A DNA stretch of 64,000 bases from Roseiarcus sp963751165 (GCA_963751165.1 CAVVTP010000002.1:62001-126000); one strand, 5' to 3'; positions 50,310 to 63,158 are shown, counted from the first letter of the stretch. Notes: generated from the sequence alone by a model not told the origin. A program made the numbers and translations.

Positions 50310-51239
50310 CTACTCCCTGGCTGCAGTTGGTGTGGAGCGCCGGGTCAGCCGGATGAGGATTTTCGCCAGAACGATGACCACAACGAGCTGAAGCAGCGAA
50401 AGGGCGGCGGCGTAGCCCATGTTGAAGTACCGGAACCCCTGGACATAAGTGTAAAAGGCGAGGTTCTCGGTGAGCGTGCCCGGGCCGCCCGCCGTGAGGA
50501 CGTAAATCACGTCGAAAAGCTTGAGGGCCATCAGGACCCGCAGGATGACGGCGATGCCGATGACCGGCCTCAAGAGCGGCAGATAGATCCGCCACACGAT
50601 CTGCCAGGGCGCGGAGCCGTCGACACGCGCCGCGTCGATTATGCCGCTCGGCAGAGAGCGCAGGCCCGCGAACATGAGCAGCGTCATGAACGGCGTCCAC
50701 TGCCAGAAATCGACGAAGATCAGACAGGGCAGGGCGAGCGCGGGATTCGCCGTCCAGGTCGGCTGGGGCAGATGCAAGAGCCCGAGCAGGTAGTTGATCG
50801 GGCCGAACTGATAGTTGAACAGCTGCACCCACTGGAATGCGGCGACGGAGGTCGAAATGATCGTCGGAATCAGAAGCAGCGTCGCCAGCAAGTCTTGATA
50901 ACGGCGCAGCCGGTTGAGAAGCAGGGCGAGGCCGAAACCGACCGGGAACTGCAACACGACGACGCCGGCGATGAACCACGCGGTGACGCCGAGGCTGCTC
51001 CAGAACAGCGGATCCGAAAATATCCTTTCGAAGTTTCTCAGCCCGATGAATCGGTGCGGAACCGGGATCAGGATCTGGTAGCTCTGAAAGGCGACCGTCA
51101 ACGCGTAGATCAGGGGGAAGATGCTGTTGGCGGCGAGCATCGCGAGACAAGGAGCGATCAACAGCCAGCCGAACGCGTGCCCGGCGTCGCCGCGACGCCG
51201 GGCTTGGACTGCTGGAAGGCCGAGGCCTGCGCTCGTCAT
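50310..51239 (-). CDS. Sugar ABC transporter permease, MalF type
   Basis: A 309-residue inner-membrane protein: LLIAPCLAMLAANSIFPLIY at the start, NFERIFSDPLFWSSLGVTAW, and the EAA loop DAARVDGSAPWQIVWRIYLP with LLRP. About six helices, normal length. It belongs to the four-gene operon ATPase - binding protein - MalF - MalG, 73 bases after the binding-protein gene. Confidence 0.9.
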   Translation of the reverse strand: MTSAGLGLPAVQARRRGDAGHAFGWLLIAPCLAMLAANSIFPLIYALTVAFQSYQILIPVPHRFIGLRNFERIFSDPLFWSSLGVTAWFIAGVVVLQFPVGFGLALLLNRLRRYQDLLATLLLIPTIISTSVAAFQWVQLFNYQFGPINYLLGLLHLPQPTWTANPALALPCLIFVDFWQWTPFMTLLMFAGLRSLPSGIIDAARVDGSAPWQIVWRIYLPLLRPVIGIAVILRVLMALKLFDVIYVLTAGGPGTLTENLAFYTYVQGFRYFNMGYAAALSLLQLVVVIVLAKILIRLTRRSTPTAARE

Positions 51240-51312
51240 GGCGGGAAGGTCATGGACGACGTCAGCGCCTTGGCCGCGACGCCGTCCGTTGGCTCATTTC
51301 CGGGGCCGCGGC

Positions 51313-52761
51313 TCAATAGCTGAGGCCGACGTCCTTGAACGACTTGACCCAAGCCGCATAGGCCGCCTTTTGCCGATCGGGGTCCTCCGCTTCGGTGATG
51401 CTCGCCCATTCGCGCGCAGCCGCGTCGAGGGCGTCCTTCGGCTTCAGGCTCCCCGCCAAGGCCTGACTGACATAGAGGTCCAGAATGTCCAGGTAGCGCG
51501 GCGCGCCGGGAATCGACAGTTCGGGATAACCCGCCTTCAGGCCCTCGCGGATCGCGTCCACGTAGTCCTTGGCGGTCGCAAGGTTCAGCGACGGCGCGCC
51601 CGTGTGAGTCTTCGTCGCGGCCTCCGGCTTGAGCGACGACCACCGGTAGGGATCCTGGCCGCAGTCCGGATCGTAGACGTAGGTGATGCACACGTCGGGA
51701 AGCTGCATGTAGGCAGCGACCCGATAGGCGTCCTCCGGACTCTTCGCGAACGACGACACCGCCATGACGCGGCTGTAGGGGAGATAGGTGCGCACCGGGC
51801 AGGGAGCGTATCCGCCCTTGCCGACGATCTTGCTCATCTTAGGGTTCGCGACCTTGAGGGCGAGGTCGTTCCACTGGATGACCATCGCCGTCGAGCCGTT
51901 GAGAAAGACCTCGTTCAGCGCCGGGTAGTCGACCTGAAGGATGTTCGGCACCGCGTAGTCCTTCATCTTGACCAGCATCTCCAGCGCCTTGACGCCGGCC
52001 TCCGAGTTGATGCCGGGCTTCATGTCTTCGGTGAACCAGCGCCCTCCGAGACCGGCGAAGATGTTCACGAACCAGGCGTAGCAGAACCCGCGGGCGGCGT
52101 AGAACGCCGTGCCGTAGAGCTTCGGCGGTCGAGTGAAGAACTCGGAGACCTGCATGTATTGATCCCAGGTTTTCGGCGGCGCCAGGTCCCAGCCGTACTT
52201 GGCCTTGAAGTTCTTCTGCTCGGTCGGATCGTCGAAAAGATCCTTGCGGTAGGCGACCTGGAGCATGTCGCCGTCGTACATCAACGCGTAGGTCTTGCCG
52301 TTGCGCTTGATCACCGGATCCTTGTAGACGGGGATGTAGTCGTCGTCGATCTTGGGATCGAGGAGACTGAAATAGGGATCGAGCTCCTTCAGGAACCCGA
52401 GCGCCACGAAGTCGCCGAGGAAGTAGGGCGGGAATACCAATAGGTCGTAAGCGTTGGAGCGCGCCGTCAATTCGGACACCAGCTTTTCATACTGGCCGAC
52501 GAACGGCAGCCCGATCATGTTGATGTCGGCGCCGAATTTGCCCTTCATCGCGGCGGCGTTCCAGCGGAAGGGATTCTCGTTCTGGCCGGCGTCGACCTCG
52601 ATGTTGACCGTCGTCGCGGCGAACGCCCTGCGCGGCAGCACGGTCTCGCCGAAGAGCGAAGTCCCGATGACCGCCGTCGTCAGCGCGGCCCCGTTACGCA
52701 GAACCCCGCGCCGGGTGACAGGGCAAGGGAAAGAGAATTCAGAATCGTGATCTTCGCGCAT
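51313..52761 (-). CDS. Extracellular sugar-binding protein of the ABC transporter
   Basis: A 482-residue periplasmic solute-binding protein with a Tat-like signal (TRRGVLRNGAALTTAVIGTS, cleavage after AFA). The mature part resembles family 1 solute-binding proteins: YDLLVFPPYFLGDFVALGFL, KTYALMYDGDMLQVAYRKDL, and WNDLALKVANPKMSKIVGKG. Ligand not known; long and acidic, as for polyol or oligosaccharide binders. It starts 43 bases after the ATPase gene. Confidence 0.88.
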   Translation of the reverse strand: MREDHDSEFSFPCPVTRRGVLRNGAALTTAVIGTSLFGETVLPRRAFAATTVNIEVDAGQNENPFRWNAAAMKGKFGADINMIGLPFVGQYEKLVSELTARSNAYDLLVFPPYFLGDFVALGFLKELDPYFSLLDPKIDDDYIPVYKDPVIKRNGKTYALMYDGDMLQVAYRKDLFDDPTEQKNFKAKYGWDLAPPKTWDQYMQVSEFFTRPPKLYGTAFYAARGFCYAWFVNIFAGLGGRWFTEDMKPGINSEAGVKALEMLVKMKDYAVPNILQVDYPALNEVFLNGSTAMVIQWNDLALKVANPKMSKIVGKGGYAPCPVRTYLPYSRVMAVSSFAKSPEDAYRVAAYMQLPDVCITYVYDPDCGQDPYRWSSLKPEAATKTHTGAPSLNLATAKDYVDAIREGLKAGYPELSIPGAPRYLDILDLYVSQALAGSLKPKDALDAAAREWASITEAEDPDRQKAAYAAWVKSFKDVGLSY

Positions 52762-52803
52762 CGTTTCCTCCTACGTCGTCATTTTCCCAGCTTTTCGAAA
52801 AGC

Positions 52804-53926
52804 TCATTCGACCAGCGCGGCTGCGTCTCCCGCCAGTATCGTCCGCCCAGAAAGTCGATCCCCCGCGGCGTCGAAGACGTGAAGCCGATCGGGCGCCACG
52901 GCCAGCCAGACCGCCTCGCCGACGTGGACGAGCGCGCGCGAGTCGAACGAGACATGAATCGCCTGCGGGCCGAGGCGCAGCATGCAAATCTGCCGGTCTC
53001 CCTGGAACTGAACCGATTCGATCGTCGCCACCGCCGCGCCGCTCGTCGGATGACGATGGACCGTCGCCGCCTCGGGCCTGAAGCCGACGAGGAGCTCGCC
53101 GGTCCGCGACTCCGGCGGCAGTCGCATCTGCGCCGGCGCTGGAAATGAAAATCCTTCGCCCTGCAAGGACGCCGCGCCGCCTCCGACATAGCGGCAGCGC
53201 AACAGGTTCATGCGGGACTGTCCGATGAAGGCCGCAACGAAGGCGTTTGCCGGGTTTTGGTAGAGGTCTTCCGGATCGCCCAATTGCTGCACTGTGCCGG
53301 CGCGCAGCACGGCGATCCGGTCGGCGATCGCGAGCGCGTCGAGTTGATCGTGGGTGACCATGATCATGGTGGCGCCGAGTTCTCGCTGGAGCCGCCGAAT
53401 CTCGCTTCGCACCGACTCTCGCAGACTGGCGTCGAGGTTGCTGATCGGCTCGTCGAGCAGGTACAGGTCAGGCTTTTGCACGATCGCGCGGCCGATCGCC
53501 ACCCGCTGTTGTTCCCCTCCGGAAATCGCCTGGATTCGCCGATCGAGGAGCGGTTCGATGCCGAGCAGACGCGCGACGCCTTCGATGCGCTCGGCGATCT
53601 CGCGGCGCGGGGCCCGCCTTACGCGCAGCGGATAGGCAAGATTTTTGCGCACGGACATGTGCGGATAGAGCGCGTAGCCCTGGAACATCATGCCGATGCG
53701 GCGGTCGCGGGGCTGGACTTCGCGAAATTTCGCGATCAGCCAGGAAGATGTTCCCTTCGTCGATCTCCTCCAGCCCAGCAATAATCCGCAATAGAGTCGT
53801 CTTGCCGCTGCCCGACGGGCCGAGAAGACACAGAAACTCACCGTCATTTACGTCGAGGTCAAAGTCTCGAAAAAGCTCCGCGGCGCCGAACCGCTTCGTG
53901 ACTTTGCGCAGCGAGAGGTTCGCCAA
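52804..53926 (-). CDS. Sugar ABC transporter ATPase, MalK/UgpC type (one frameshift at a GANTC site)
   Basis: Starts MANLSLRKVTKRFGAAELFR with Walker A LLGPSGSGKTTLLRII. The frame is lost at plus-strand GACTTC (53716-53721). Deleting one base joins ADREISRVQPRDRRIGMMFQ (Q-loop). Further on are the signature AISGGEQQRVAIGRA, Walker B LYLLDEPISNLD and the switch His MVTHDQLDAL. The C-terminal TOBE regulatory domain (GELLVGFRPEAATV) completes 373 residues. First gene of the transporter operon. Confidence 0.87.
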
Positions 53927-54045
53927 TGTCGACGCCTCCTCCCCTCTGGTGTTGTCATCCCGCGCGTTGGCGAGAAGCGCGCATGACTTAGCGTCGCCGG
54001 CTGCGACTATGCCACATCGATCACGTTGCGCAACAGGACGGCGAG

Positions 54046-54076
54046 AAAAAGGGCGCCCTCTCGAGCGCCCCTTTTA
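54046..54076 (-). terminator. Rho-independent terminator of ppdK
   Basis: On the minus strand AAAAGGGGCGC, loop TCGAGAGG, GCGCCCTTTTT: an 11-bp stem ending in T5, 20 bases after the ppdK stop codon. Confidence 0.75.
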
Positions 54077-54095
54077 TTCCAGGCTCGAACCATCC

Positions 54096-56774
<2,679 letters not shown>

Positions 56775-56810
56775 TGTTCGCTCCTCGAGTGTTCGCGGGA
56801 CTTAAAAAAG

Positions 56811-57380
56811 TCAGCTCCGCGCATGCAGTCCCATTCCAAAGCTCGCCCAGCCGACGCCATGAACCAGCAGGTCGACTCCGAGCAATGTTCCGAACACATA
56901 GACGCTGTTCACGGGCCAGCGATTGACAATGATCAAACCGAGCACAATCGTCACCGCCGCGGCGACAAAGACCGGAAGGCGGGGCTGGCCGGGGGGAAGC
57001 CCGGTCGCGAGGAAGATCCGCACGACGCCGGCTGCGATCAGTCCGGCGCCGAGCATGAGCGTCAGCACGATCGAGGCGAACACCGGGTCGACGATGCAAA
57101 TCACGCCGACCGCCAGATAGACCGCGCCTCCGATCACCCACAGGAAGAACCGGCCCCAGCTGCGCGCATGCATGCCGATGGCGATCTCGGCCGCGCCTCC
57201 GATGAGGAACAGCACGCCGTTGAGCGTCACGGTCGCGATGGTCGCGATCAGGGAGAAGCACAGCGCGGCGCAGCCCAGAACGACGAGAAGCACCCCGAAA
57301 GCGGTGATGGAGGCCCATTTGGCTTGCAGGCGTTCGGTCTTTCCGCCGAGGCTATGGGGAGCCGTCCCTACGTTCGACAT
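56811..57380 (-). CDS. HdeD-family membrane protein
   Basis: A 189-residue, six-helix membrane protein: ASITAFGVLLVVLGCAALCF, NGVLFLIGGAAEIAIGMHAR, WGRFFLWVIGGAVYLAVGVI, IVLTLMLGAGLIAAGVVRIF and others. The pattern is that of HdeD, an inner-membrane protein tied to acid resistance in E. coli; the role here is unknown. It lies 36 bases upstream of ppdK on the same strand. Confidence 0.85.
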   Translation of the reverse strand: MSNVGTAPHSLGGKTERLQAKWASITAFGVLLVVLGCAALCFSLIATIATVTLNGVLFLIGGAAEIAIGMHARSWGRFFLWVIGGAVYLAVGVICIVDPVFASIVLTLMLGAGLIAAGVVRIFLATGLPPGQPRLPVFVAAAVTIVLGLIIVNRWPVNSVYVFGTLLGVDLLVHGVGWASFGMGLHARS

Positions 57381-57416
57381 TTCACTCCCCTTTTTGGCCC
57401 GGATGAGCGCGTCGCG

Positions 57417-58504
57417 CTACCGTGATCGCTTCAGTTCGCTCAGCACCTGGGCGGCGTATTCCACCATCGGCACGATGCGGCCGTAATTCAATCTCGTCGG
57501 TCCAATGACGCCGAGCACGCCGGCGATGCGATGATCATGGTCGAGCAGCGGCGCCGCGATCATCGACGACCCCGAAAGCGAAAACAGCTTATTCTCGGAG
57601 CCGATGAAAATCTTGACGCCCTCGCCGATCTCGGCCCTGTGCAACAGATCGATGACGTCCGTCTTGGTTTCGAGGTCGGCGAACAATGTCCGAATGCGCT
57701 CAAGGTCTTCTGCCGCGCGCACGTCGTCGAGCAGATTGGCCTGGCCGCGCACGATGAGCTGTTCGCGCGACCCTGCAACTCCTGACCATGAGGCGAGGCC
57801 CGCATCCACGAGGCGGCCCGCGATCTCGTCGAGTTCCTGCCGCGCCCTGCGTCGCGCGGACTCGATCTCCGCCATCGCCTCCGAAAGCGTCCGGCCGCGC
57901 ACTCTGGCGTTGAGAAAGCTGCTCGCTTCTGCAGGGCCGAGGCCGGTAGACCCTCGGGCGTGCCGATCACCCGGTTCTCGATCGAGCCGTCCTCGGCGAC
58001 CAGCACAGCCAGCGCCTTGTCGGTCTCGAGCTGCACGAATTCGACGTGCTTGAGCCTCGGATCGGTCTTGGTCGTCAGCACCACGCCCGCCCCTCGGGTA
58101 AGATTGGACAGCAGGCTCGTGGTCTCGGCGAGAGCGCCCTCGAAGCCGCCGCCTTCGGCGGCCGCCCGGACCTGGCTGTCGATCCGCGCCCGCTCCTCGC
58201 GGCCGAGGTCGCCCATCTCCAACAATGCGTCGACGAAGAAGCGCAGGCCATGCTGGGTCGGAAGGCGGCCGGCGCTGGCGTGGGGCGCGTAGATGAGGCC
58301 GAGTTCCTCGAGATCCTGCATCACGTTGCGCACGGAAGCCGGCGAGAGCGAGATCGGCAGCAGGCGCGACAGGTGCCGCGATCCGACCGGTTCCCCGGTC
58401 GAAAGATAGGACTCGACGATGCGGCGAAAGATTTCGCGCGAGCGTGCATTGAGGTTCGCCAGGGCGCCGGTTTCGGCGGACGGGCGGTCGACGGAGGCGG
58501 CCAT
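57417..58504 (-). CDS. hrcA: Heat-shock repressor HrcA (one frameshift, not at GANTC)
   Basis: HrcA represses groESL and dnaK operons by binding CIRCE. The N-terminal winged helix is visible (NARSREIFRRIVESYLSTGE, VGSRHLSRLLPISLSPASVR, NVMQDLEELGLIYAPHASAG). The C-terminal half ends IAGVLGVIGPTRLNYGRIVP and AAQVLSELKRSR. Frame changes near 57938: a base is missing between GLPASAL and AEASSFLNARVRGRTL. The repaired length is 362 residues. No CIRCE inverted repeat was found upstream. Start ATG 58504 (MAASVDRPSAETG). Confidence 0.87.
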
Positions 58505-58828
58505 GCGGGAGAGAATGGCGGGAAGGCGGGTTGCGCGCAAGGAGCAGGGTATGCGCCCAATCGACGCTGGCGCCTGTATTCCTGAGAGGTTTCGAGAATT
58601 GTCGCTTCTCTTGCGAGCGCGCTGGCTCCCAAGAGTCTGATATTCGCCGGCGCCGCAGGCGTCCCCCAAAAGCACGCTTCAGCGAGCCCACGGAATGGCG
58701 ATGGGTCTCTCGCCTCGCACGGCTATTGGTGCCGACAAGTCTCGTGGTGTAGACCGATGTCCAAGCGGTTCATGCGTGCCCGAGGCAAGTTCTGAGCGTG
58801 GCGCCAAGTCGAGATCGCTTTTGGGGAA

Positions 58829-60520
58829 ATGACGTTCATGCATGCTGCATCTCCACGCATCGGCGGCCGTATCCTCGTCGACCAGCTTGCGGCCCAGGGC
58901 GTCGAGCGGGTCTACTGCATTCCGGGCGAATCTTATCTTGCCGCGCTCGACGCATTGTACGACTCGTCGATCGAGGTCACCGTCTGCCGTCAGGAGGCGG
59001 GGGCGGCGATGATGGCGCTGACCGAAGGCCGCCTGACCGGCCGACCCGGCGTGTGCTTCGTCACGCGCGGTCCGGGCGCGACCAACGCCGCGCACGGCGT
59101 CCACATCGCCCAGCACGATTCCGCGCCGATGATCCTGTTCGTCGGCCAGGTCGAGCGGGCGATGATTGGCCGCGGGGCCTTCCAGGAGATGGACTACCGT
59201 TCCTTTTTCGGCTCGGTCGCCAAATGGGCGACCCAGATCGAGAACGCGGCCCAGATACCCGAGGTCGTCCAGCGCGCGTTCCACATCGCCATGCAGGGAC
59301 GGCCGGGCCCGGTGGTGATCGCGCTGCCTGAGGACATGCTGGTTGAGACCGCGACGGCGCCGGACGCTCCGCGCGCCGCGGCGACGCCGATCTGGCCGGG
59401 CCTCGCGCAGATGGCCGAGCTGCAGAAGATGCTCTGGAGCGCCGAACACCCGGTCGCGATCCTCGGCGGACCGGGGTGGAGCGAACGCGCGAGCGCGGCC
59501 TTCGCGCGCTTCGCCGAACGCTTCGACCTGCCTGTCGCCGGATCCTTCCGCCGGGCCAGCGCCTTCGACGGGGAACACGACAATTATGCCGGCGAGATCG
59601 GCCTCTCCGCCAATCCGAAGCTCAAGGCGCGGATCGAGAGGGCCGACCTCGTCATGCTCGTCGGCGGCCGCATGTCGGAGGCGGCCGCCCAGGGCTATAC
59701 GCTGTTCGACATTCCATCGCCCCGTCAACGCCTCGTCCACGTCCACGCCGACCCCCATGAGATCGGCCGCAATTATCATCCCTCGCTGGCGATCATTGCG
59801 ACGTCGCCGGAATTCTGCGCCGCGCTCGAGGGCGTCCATCCTCCCGCGACGATCCCGTGGGCGGCGGAGACGCGCCAGGCGCGCGCCGACTATTTGGCCT
59901 GGAGCGAGCAGGCGCCGCCCAATCCTGGCCGCGTGCAGGTGAGCGAGATCATGTTCGGGCTGCGCCGCCGCGTTCCCGACGCGATTTTCACGACGGGGGC
60001 GGGCAACTTCGCCATCTGGGTCGGACGCTTCCTGAGATTCAGGCGGATCGAGCAGCAGATCGGTCCGACCTCGGGCTCGATGGGCTACGGCCTGCCGGCG
60101 GCGATCGCCGCGTCGCGGGTGTTTCCGGAACGAACAGTCGTCTGCTTCGCCGGCGACGGCGACTTCCTGATGAACGGGCAGGAGTTCGCGACCGCCGTCC
60201 AATACAGTCTGCCGATCGTCGTCGTGCTGATCGACAACGGCATCTACGGCACGATCCGCATGCATCAGGAGCGGGCGTTTCCCGGCCGGCCAATCGCCTC
60301 CAGTCTGCGCAACCCCGATTTCGCCGCTTACGCCCGCGCCTTCGGCGGCCACGGCGAGACCGTCGAGGAGACGTCCGAATTCCTCCCCGCGTTCGAGCGC
60401 GCCCTCGGGTCAGGGACGCCCTCGATCATCCACGTGAAGATCGATCCCGAAGCGATCACGCCGACGACGACGCTGAGCGACATCCGCAAGGCCGCGCTCG
60501 GAAGGGCCGGGGCTGTGTGA
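58829..60520 (+). CDS. Thiamine diphosphate-dependent enzyme, acetolactate synthase-like
   Basis: A 563-residue protein of the ALS/POX fold. The PYR domain has RVYCIPGESYLAALDALYDS and the catalytic Glu in VTVCRQEAGAAMMALTEG. The PP domain has the ThDP motif CFAGDGDFLMNGQEFATAVQ with LPIVVVLIDN. IGPTSGSMGYGLPAAIAASR is conserved. A biosynthetic ALS is unlikely because no small subunit gene follows; the true substrate is unknown. A TSUP exporter gene starts 16 bases downstream. Confidence 0.85.
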   Translation: MTFMHAASPRIGGRILVDQLAAQGVERVYCIPGESYLAALDALYDSSIEVTVCRQEAGAAMMALTEGRLTGRPGVCFVTRGPGATNAAHGVHIAQHDSAPMILFVGQVERAMIGRGAFQEMDYRSFFGSVAKWATQIENAAQIPEVVQRAFHIAMQGRPGPVVIALPEDMLVETATAPDAPRAAATPIWPGLAQMAELQKMLWSAEHPVAILGGPGWSERASAAFARFAERFDLPVAGSFRRASAFDGEHDNYAGEIGLSANPKLKARIERADLVMLVGGRMSEAAAQGYTLFDIPSPRQRLVHVHADPHEIGRNYHPSLAIIATSPEFCAALEGVHPPATIPWAAETRQARADYLAWSEQAPPNPGRVQVSEIMFGLRRRVPDAIFTTGAGNFAIWVGRFLRFRRIEQQIGPTSGSMGYGLPAAIAASRVFPERTVVCFAGDGDFLMNGQEFATAVQYSLPIVVVLIDNGIYGTIRMHQERAFPGRPIASSLRNPDFAAYARAFGGHGETVEETSEFLPAFERALGSGTPSIIHVKIDPEAITPTTTLSDIRKAALGRAGAV

Positions 60521-60535
60521 GGTGCATGCCGGGCG

Positions 60536-61300
60536 ATGCCTGACCCGGTCGACGCCGCACTGATCGTCGCGGCGGGCGCTGCGGCGGCCGGCTTCGCCCA
60601 GGGCGTCACCGGCTTCGCCTTTTCGGTCGTCGCTCTGTCGTTTTGGGCCTGGGCGCTGCCGCCGGAGACCGCGGCGCCGCTTGCGGTATTCGGCGCGCTG
60701 ACCGGCCAGGTCGCGTCGCTGGCGAAGGTGCGCGGCGGGTTCGAATGGCCGAAGATCATGCCGCTCATCGTCGGTGGCTGGATCGGCGTGCCGATCGGCG
60801 TCTTTCTTCTGCGTAATGCGAACCCGCAGAGCTTTCGTCTGGCGATCGGCGTCCTGCTGACTTTCTATTCCCTGTTTGCGCTGCTCGTCCGCGATCCCGG
60901 CGTTTTCAAGCGGGGCGGGCGCGGTTTGGATGCCTTCTTCGGAGGGATCGGAGGCGTGCTCGGCGGCCTCGGCGGGATGTCGGGCTTCGTGCCCGCCATA
61001 TGGACCCAGTTGCGCGGCTGGAGGCGCGACCTCCGACGCGCGACGATGCAGGCCTACAATATCGCCATGCATGTCGTGACGATTGCGATCTATGCCGCGT
61101 CCGGGACGCTTGCGCATGCCGATCTCCATCAGTTCCTCATCGTCGCTCCAGCGATGCTGATCCCGTCCTATCTCGGCGCCCACGTTTTCACGCGCTTCAC
61201 CACGGAGAGAGCCTTCACCCGCGCCGTCCTCGTCGCGTTGCTCGCTTCGGGGCTGGCGCTCGTCTACGGCGCCGCGCGGTCGCTCGGGCGCGGCGCGTAG
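60536..61300 (+). CDS. TSUP (TauE/SafE) family anion exporter
   Basis: A 254-residue membrane protein with the duplicated TauE motif: AAAAGFAQGVTGFAFSVVAL and GGIGGVLGGLGGMSGFVPAI, with about seven helices. Family members move sulfite, sulfoacetate or other organic anions. It is co-oriented with the ThDP enzyme gene, probably one transcript, and could export that enzyme's product or by-product. Confidence 0.82.
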   Translation: MPDPVDAALIVAAGAAAAGFAQGVTGFAFSVVALSFWAWALPPETAAPLAVFGALTGQVASLAKVRGGFEWPKIMPLIVGGWIGVPIGVFLLRNANPQSFRLAIGVLLTFYSLFALLVRDPGVFKRGGRGLDAFFGGIGGVLGGLGGMSGFVPAIWTQLRGWRRDLRRATMQAYNIAMHVVTIAIYAASGTLAHADLHQFLIVAPAMLIPSYLGAHVFTRFTTERAFTRAVLVALLASGLALVYGAARSLGRGA

Positions 61301-61533
61301 GCAGGATCGAACGCGGTGGACGGACAAAGGATCGAGAACTGAATTTCTGTGTTAGGCCGCGTTTAGAATAAAACGAAACAGCTTGTCCCACACCGGCCCG
61401 AGGTCAGCGGGCGTGTTCCATTGCGGCCGCTCCCGCGCGGCTTCAGATCGCCGGCATTCCCTCAGAAGACCGGCATTCCCAACATGAGCTTTTGTGGTAG
61501 GCTTCAGTTGAAGAGCCGGAGGGAGAGAGGACA

Positions 61534-62595
61534 TTGCCGGAGTCGCGCCAATTGTCCGCTGGTTCGGCCATTGGACGGCTGGCGCTGATCGCCGCCGTCG
61601 TCGCGTGCGCCGCCGCCGCCTTCGCCTATACGGGAGGATGGTTCTCGCCCGGGCGCCTGACGCCGAACAGGCTCGTCGACGCGTTCACACCGCCCGGCGG
61701 CGCGCCCCCGCTCGGCCATCGGCGCAATCACGCCAAGGGCATCTGCTTTACCGGCATGTTCGAGGCGAACGGCGCCGGTTCGGAGCTTTCGCGCGCTGAG
61801 GTGTTTGCGCGCGGCCAGTATCCAGCCCTCGGACGCTTCAATCTCGCCACCACCGATCCGAACGCGTCGGACGCGACGGTCCGGGTCCGGGGCCTCGGTC
61901 TGCGCATCTCGCCTCCGGACGGGCAGGAATGGCGCTCCGCGATGATCGATCCGCCATTCTTTGCGGTGTCGACGCCGCAGGCGTTCTACGAACTCCTGCG
62001 CGCTTCCGGAAGCAAGGAGCCGAACGCGATGGCGACCTTCGCCAAAACCCATCCCGAGATCGCAAAGTTCGGCGGCTGGGCCAAAAGCGCGCCCTGGACC
62101 GGCAGCTACGCCGAGGAGCGGTTCAACAGCCTCGACAGCTTCATCTTCGTCGACAATTCCGGCGCGGACCATGCAGTGCGATGGTCGCTCCTGCCGGCGG
62201 CGCAGCCGGTTCCCGTCTCGCCTGACGAACTCAAGAAGCGCGGCCCCGACTTCCTCGAGCAAGAGATCGCCGAGCGGATTCGCGGCGGGCCGCTGCGCTG
62301 GACGATGCGGGTCACGGTGGCCAATCCTGGCGATCCGACCGCTGATCCGAGCCAGCCCTGGCCGGAAGACCGACGCACCGTCGAGGTGGGCACGCTCGTC
62401 GTGCAGCGGATTGAGGCCGAGCGGGACGGCCCTTGCCGCGACATCAACTTCGATCCGGCTGTCCTCCCGAGCGGGATCCGGACATCGGACGATCCGTTTC
62501 CCGCCGCCCGGTCCTCAGCCTACGCAAAGTCCTATGACCGCCGCACGGCGGAGGCCGCGGACTATCCGCGAACCGCGCCGGGGACGAGCCAATGA
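61534..62595 (+). CDS. Catalase-family (SrpA-like) haem peroxidase
   Basis: A 353-residue protein starting at TTG 61534 behind a strong GGAGGGAGAGAGG. An N-terminal membrane or signal segment (LALIAAVVACAAAAFAYTGG) is followed by the mini-catalase core: GHRRNHAKGICFTGMFEANG, the distal Asn in GRFNLATTDPNASDATVRVR, GLGLRI and FFAVSTPQAF. Membrane anchoring and pairing with cytochrome b561 are typical of this group. Its stop overlaps the b561 start (ATGA). Confidence 0.88.
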   Translation: MPESRQLSAGSAIGRLALIAAVVACAAAAFAYTGGWFSPGRLTPNRLVDAFTPPGGAPPLGHRRNHAKGICFTGMFEANGAGSELSRAEVFARGQYPALGRFNLATTDPNASDATVRVRGLGLRISPPDGQEWRSAMIDPPFFAVSTPQAFYELLRASGSKEPNAMATFAKTHPEIAKFGGWAKSAPWTGSYAEERFNSLDSFIFVDNSGADHAVRWSLLPAAQPVPVSPDELKKRGPDFLEQEIAERIRGGPLRWTMRVTVANPGDPTADPSQPWPEDRRTVEVGTLVVQRIEAERDGPCRDINFDPAVLPSGIRTSDDPFPAARSSAYAKSYDRRTAEAADYPRTAPGTSQ

Positions 62596-63158
62596 ACGGC
62601 GGCTCGCGCTTCACTCCGCTCCAGCGCTTCCTGCATTGGCTCATGGCCATTTGCATCCTGGCCATGCTGTTCATCGGCGTCGGCATGGTGTCGACTGTCG
62701 AGCCGAAATACGTGACGCTCGTTTCCATTCATAAGCCGCTCGGCATGCTGATCCTCATTCTTGCGCTGATCCGTCTCGCCGTGCGCCTGCGGCTCCACGC
62801 TCCGCCGTTGCCGGCGGATTTGCCCGAACCCCTGAAACTCGCGGCGCATCTCTCGCACTATGTGCTTTACGCGCTGATGATCGCCATGCCGCTGATCGGC
62901 TGGGGGATGCTGTCGGCTGCGGCTTACCCGGTGAGGCTGTGGGACGGAGTTTATCTTCCTTCGATACTGCCGCAGAGCGACACGCTGCACACGGCGCTGT
63001 GGAATGCGCATTTCTATTTAGCGTTCCTGTTTTACGCGGTGATCCTGATGCACGTCGCCGCGGCGCTGTTCCACGCGTTCATTCGCCGCGACGGCGTCTT
63101 CGAGGCCATGGGACCGGCACGCATACGCGCACGCGACGCGATCGCGCCCGCGGAGTGA
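62592..63158 (+). CDS. Cytochrome b561
   Basis: A 188-residue, four-helix dihaem b cytochrome. His ligands are likely in FTPLQRFLHWLMAICILA, VSIHKPLGMLILILALIRLA, LAAHLSHYVLYALMIAMPLI and AVILMHVAAALFHAFIRRDG. It would pass electrons from the quinone pool to the periplasmic catalase-like protein encoded just upstream. The ATG overlaps that gene's stop, so they are co-translated. Confidence 0.9.
   Translation: MNGGSRFTPLQRFLHWLMAICILAMLFIGVGMVSTVEPKYVTLVSIHKPLGMLILILALIRLAVRLRLHAPPLPADLPEPLKLAAHLSHYVLYALMIAMPLIGWGMLSAAAYPVRLWDGVYLPSILPQSDTLHTALWNAHFYLAFLFYAVILMHVAAALFHAFIRRDGVFEAMGPARIRARDAIAPAE

Noticed and set aside
58505..58828. CIRCE element for hrcA autoregulation
   Set aside because: No TTAGCACTC-N9-GAGTGCTAA-like repeat was found between hrcA and the ThDP enzyme gene.
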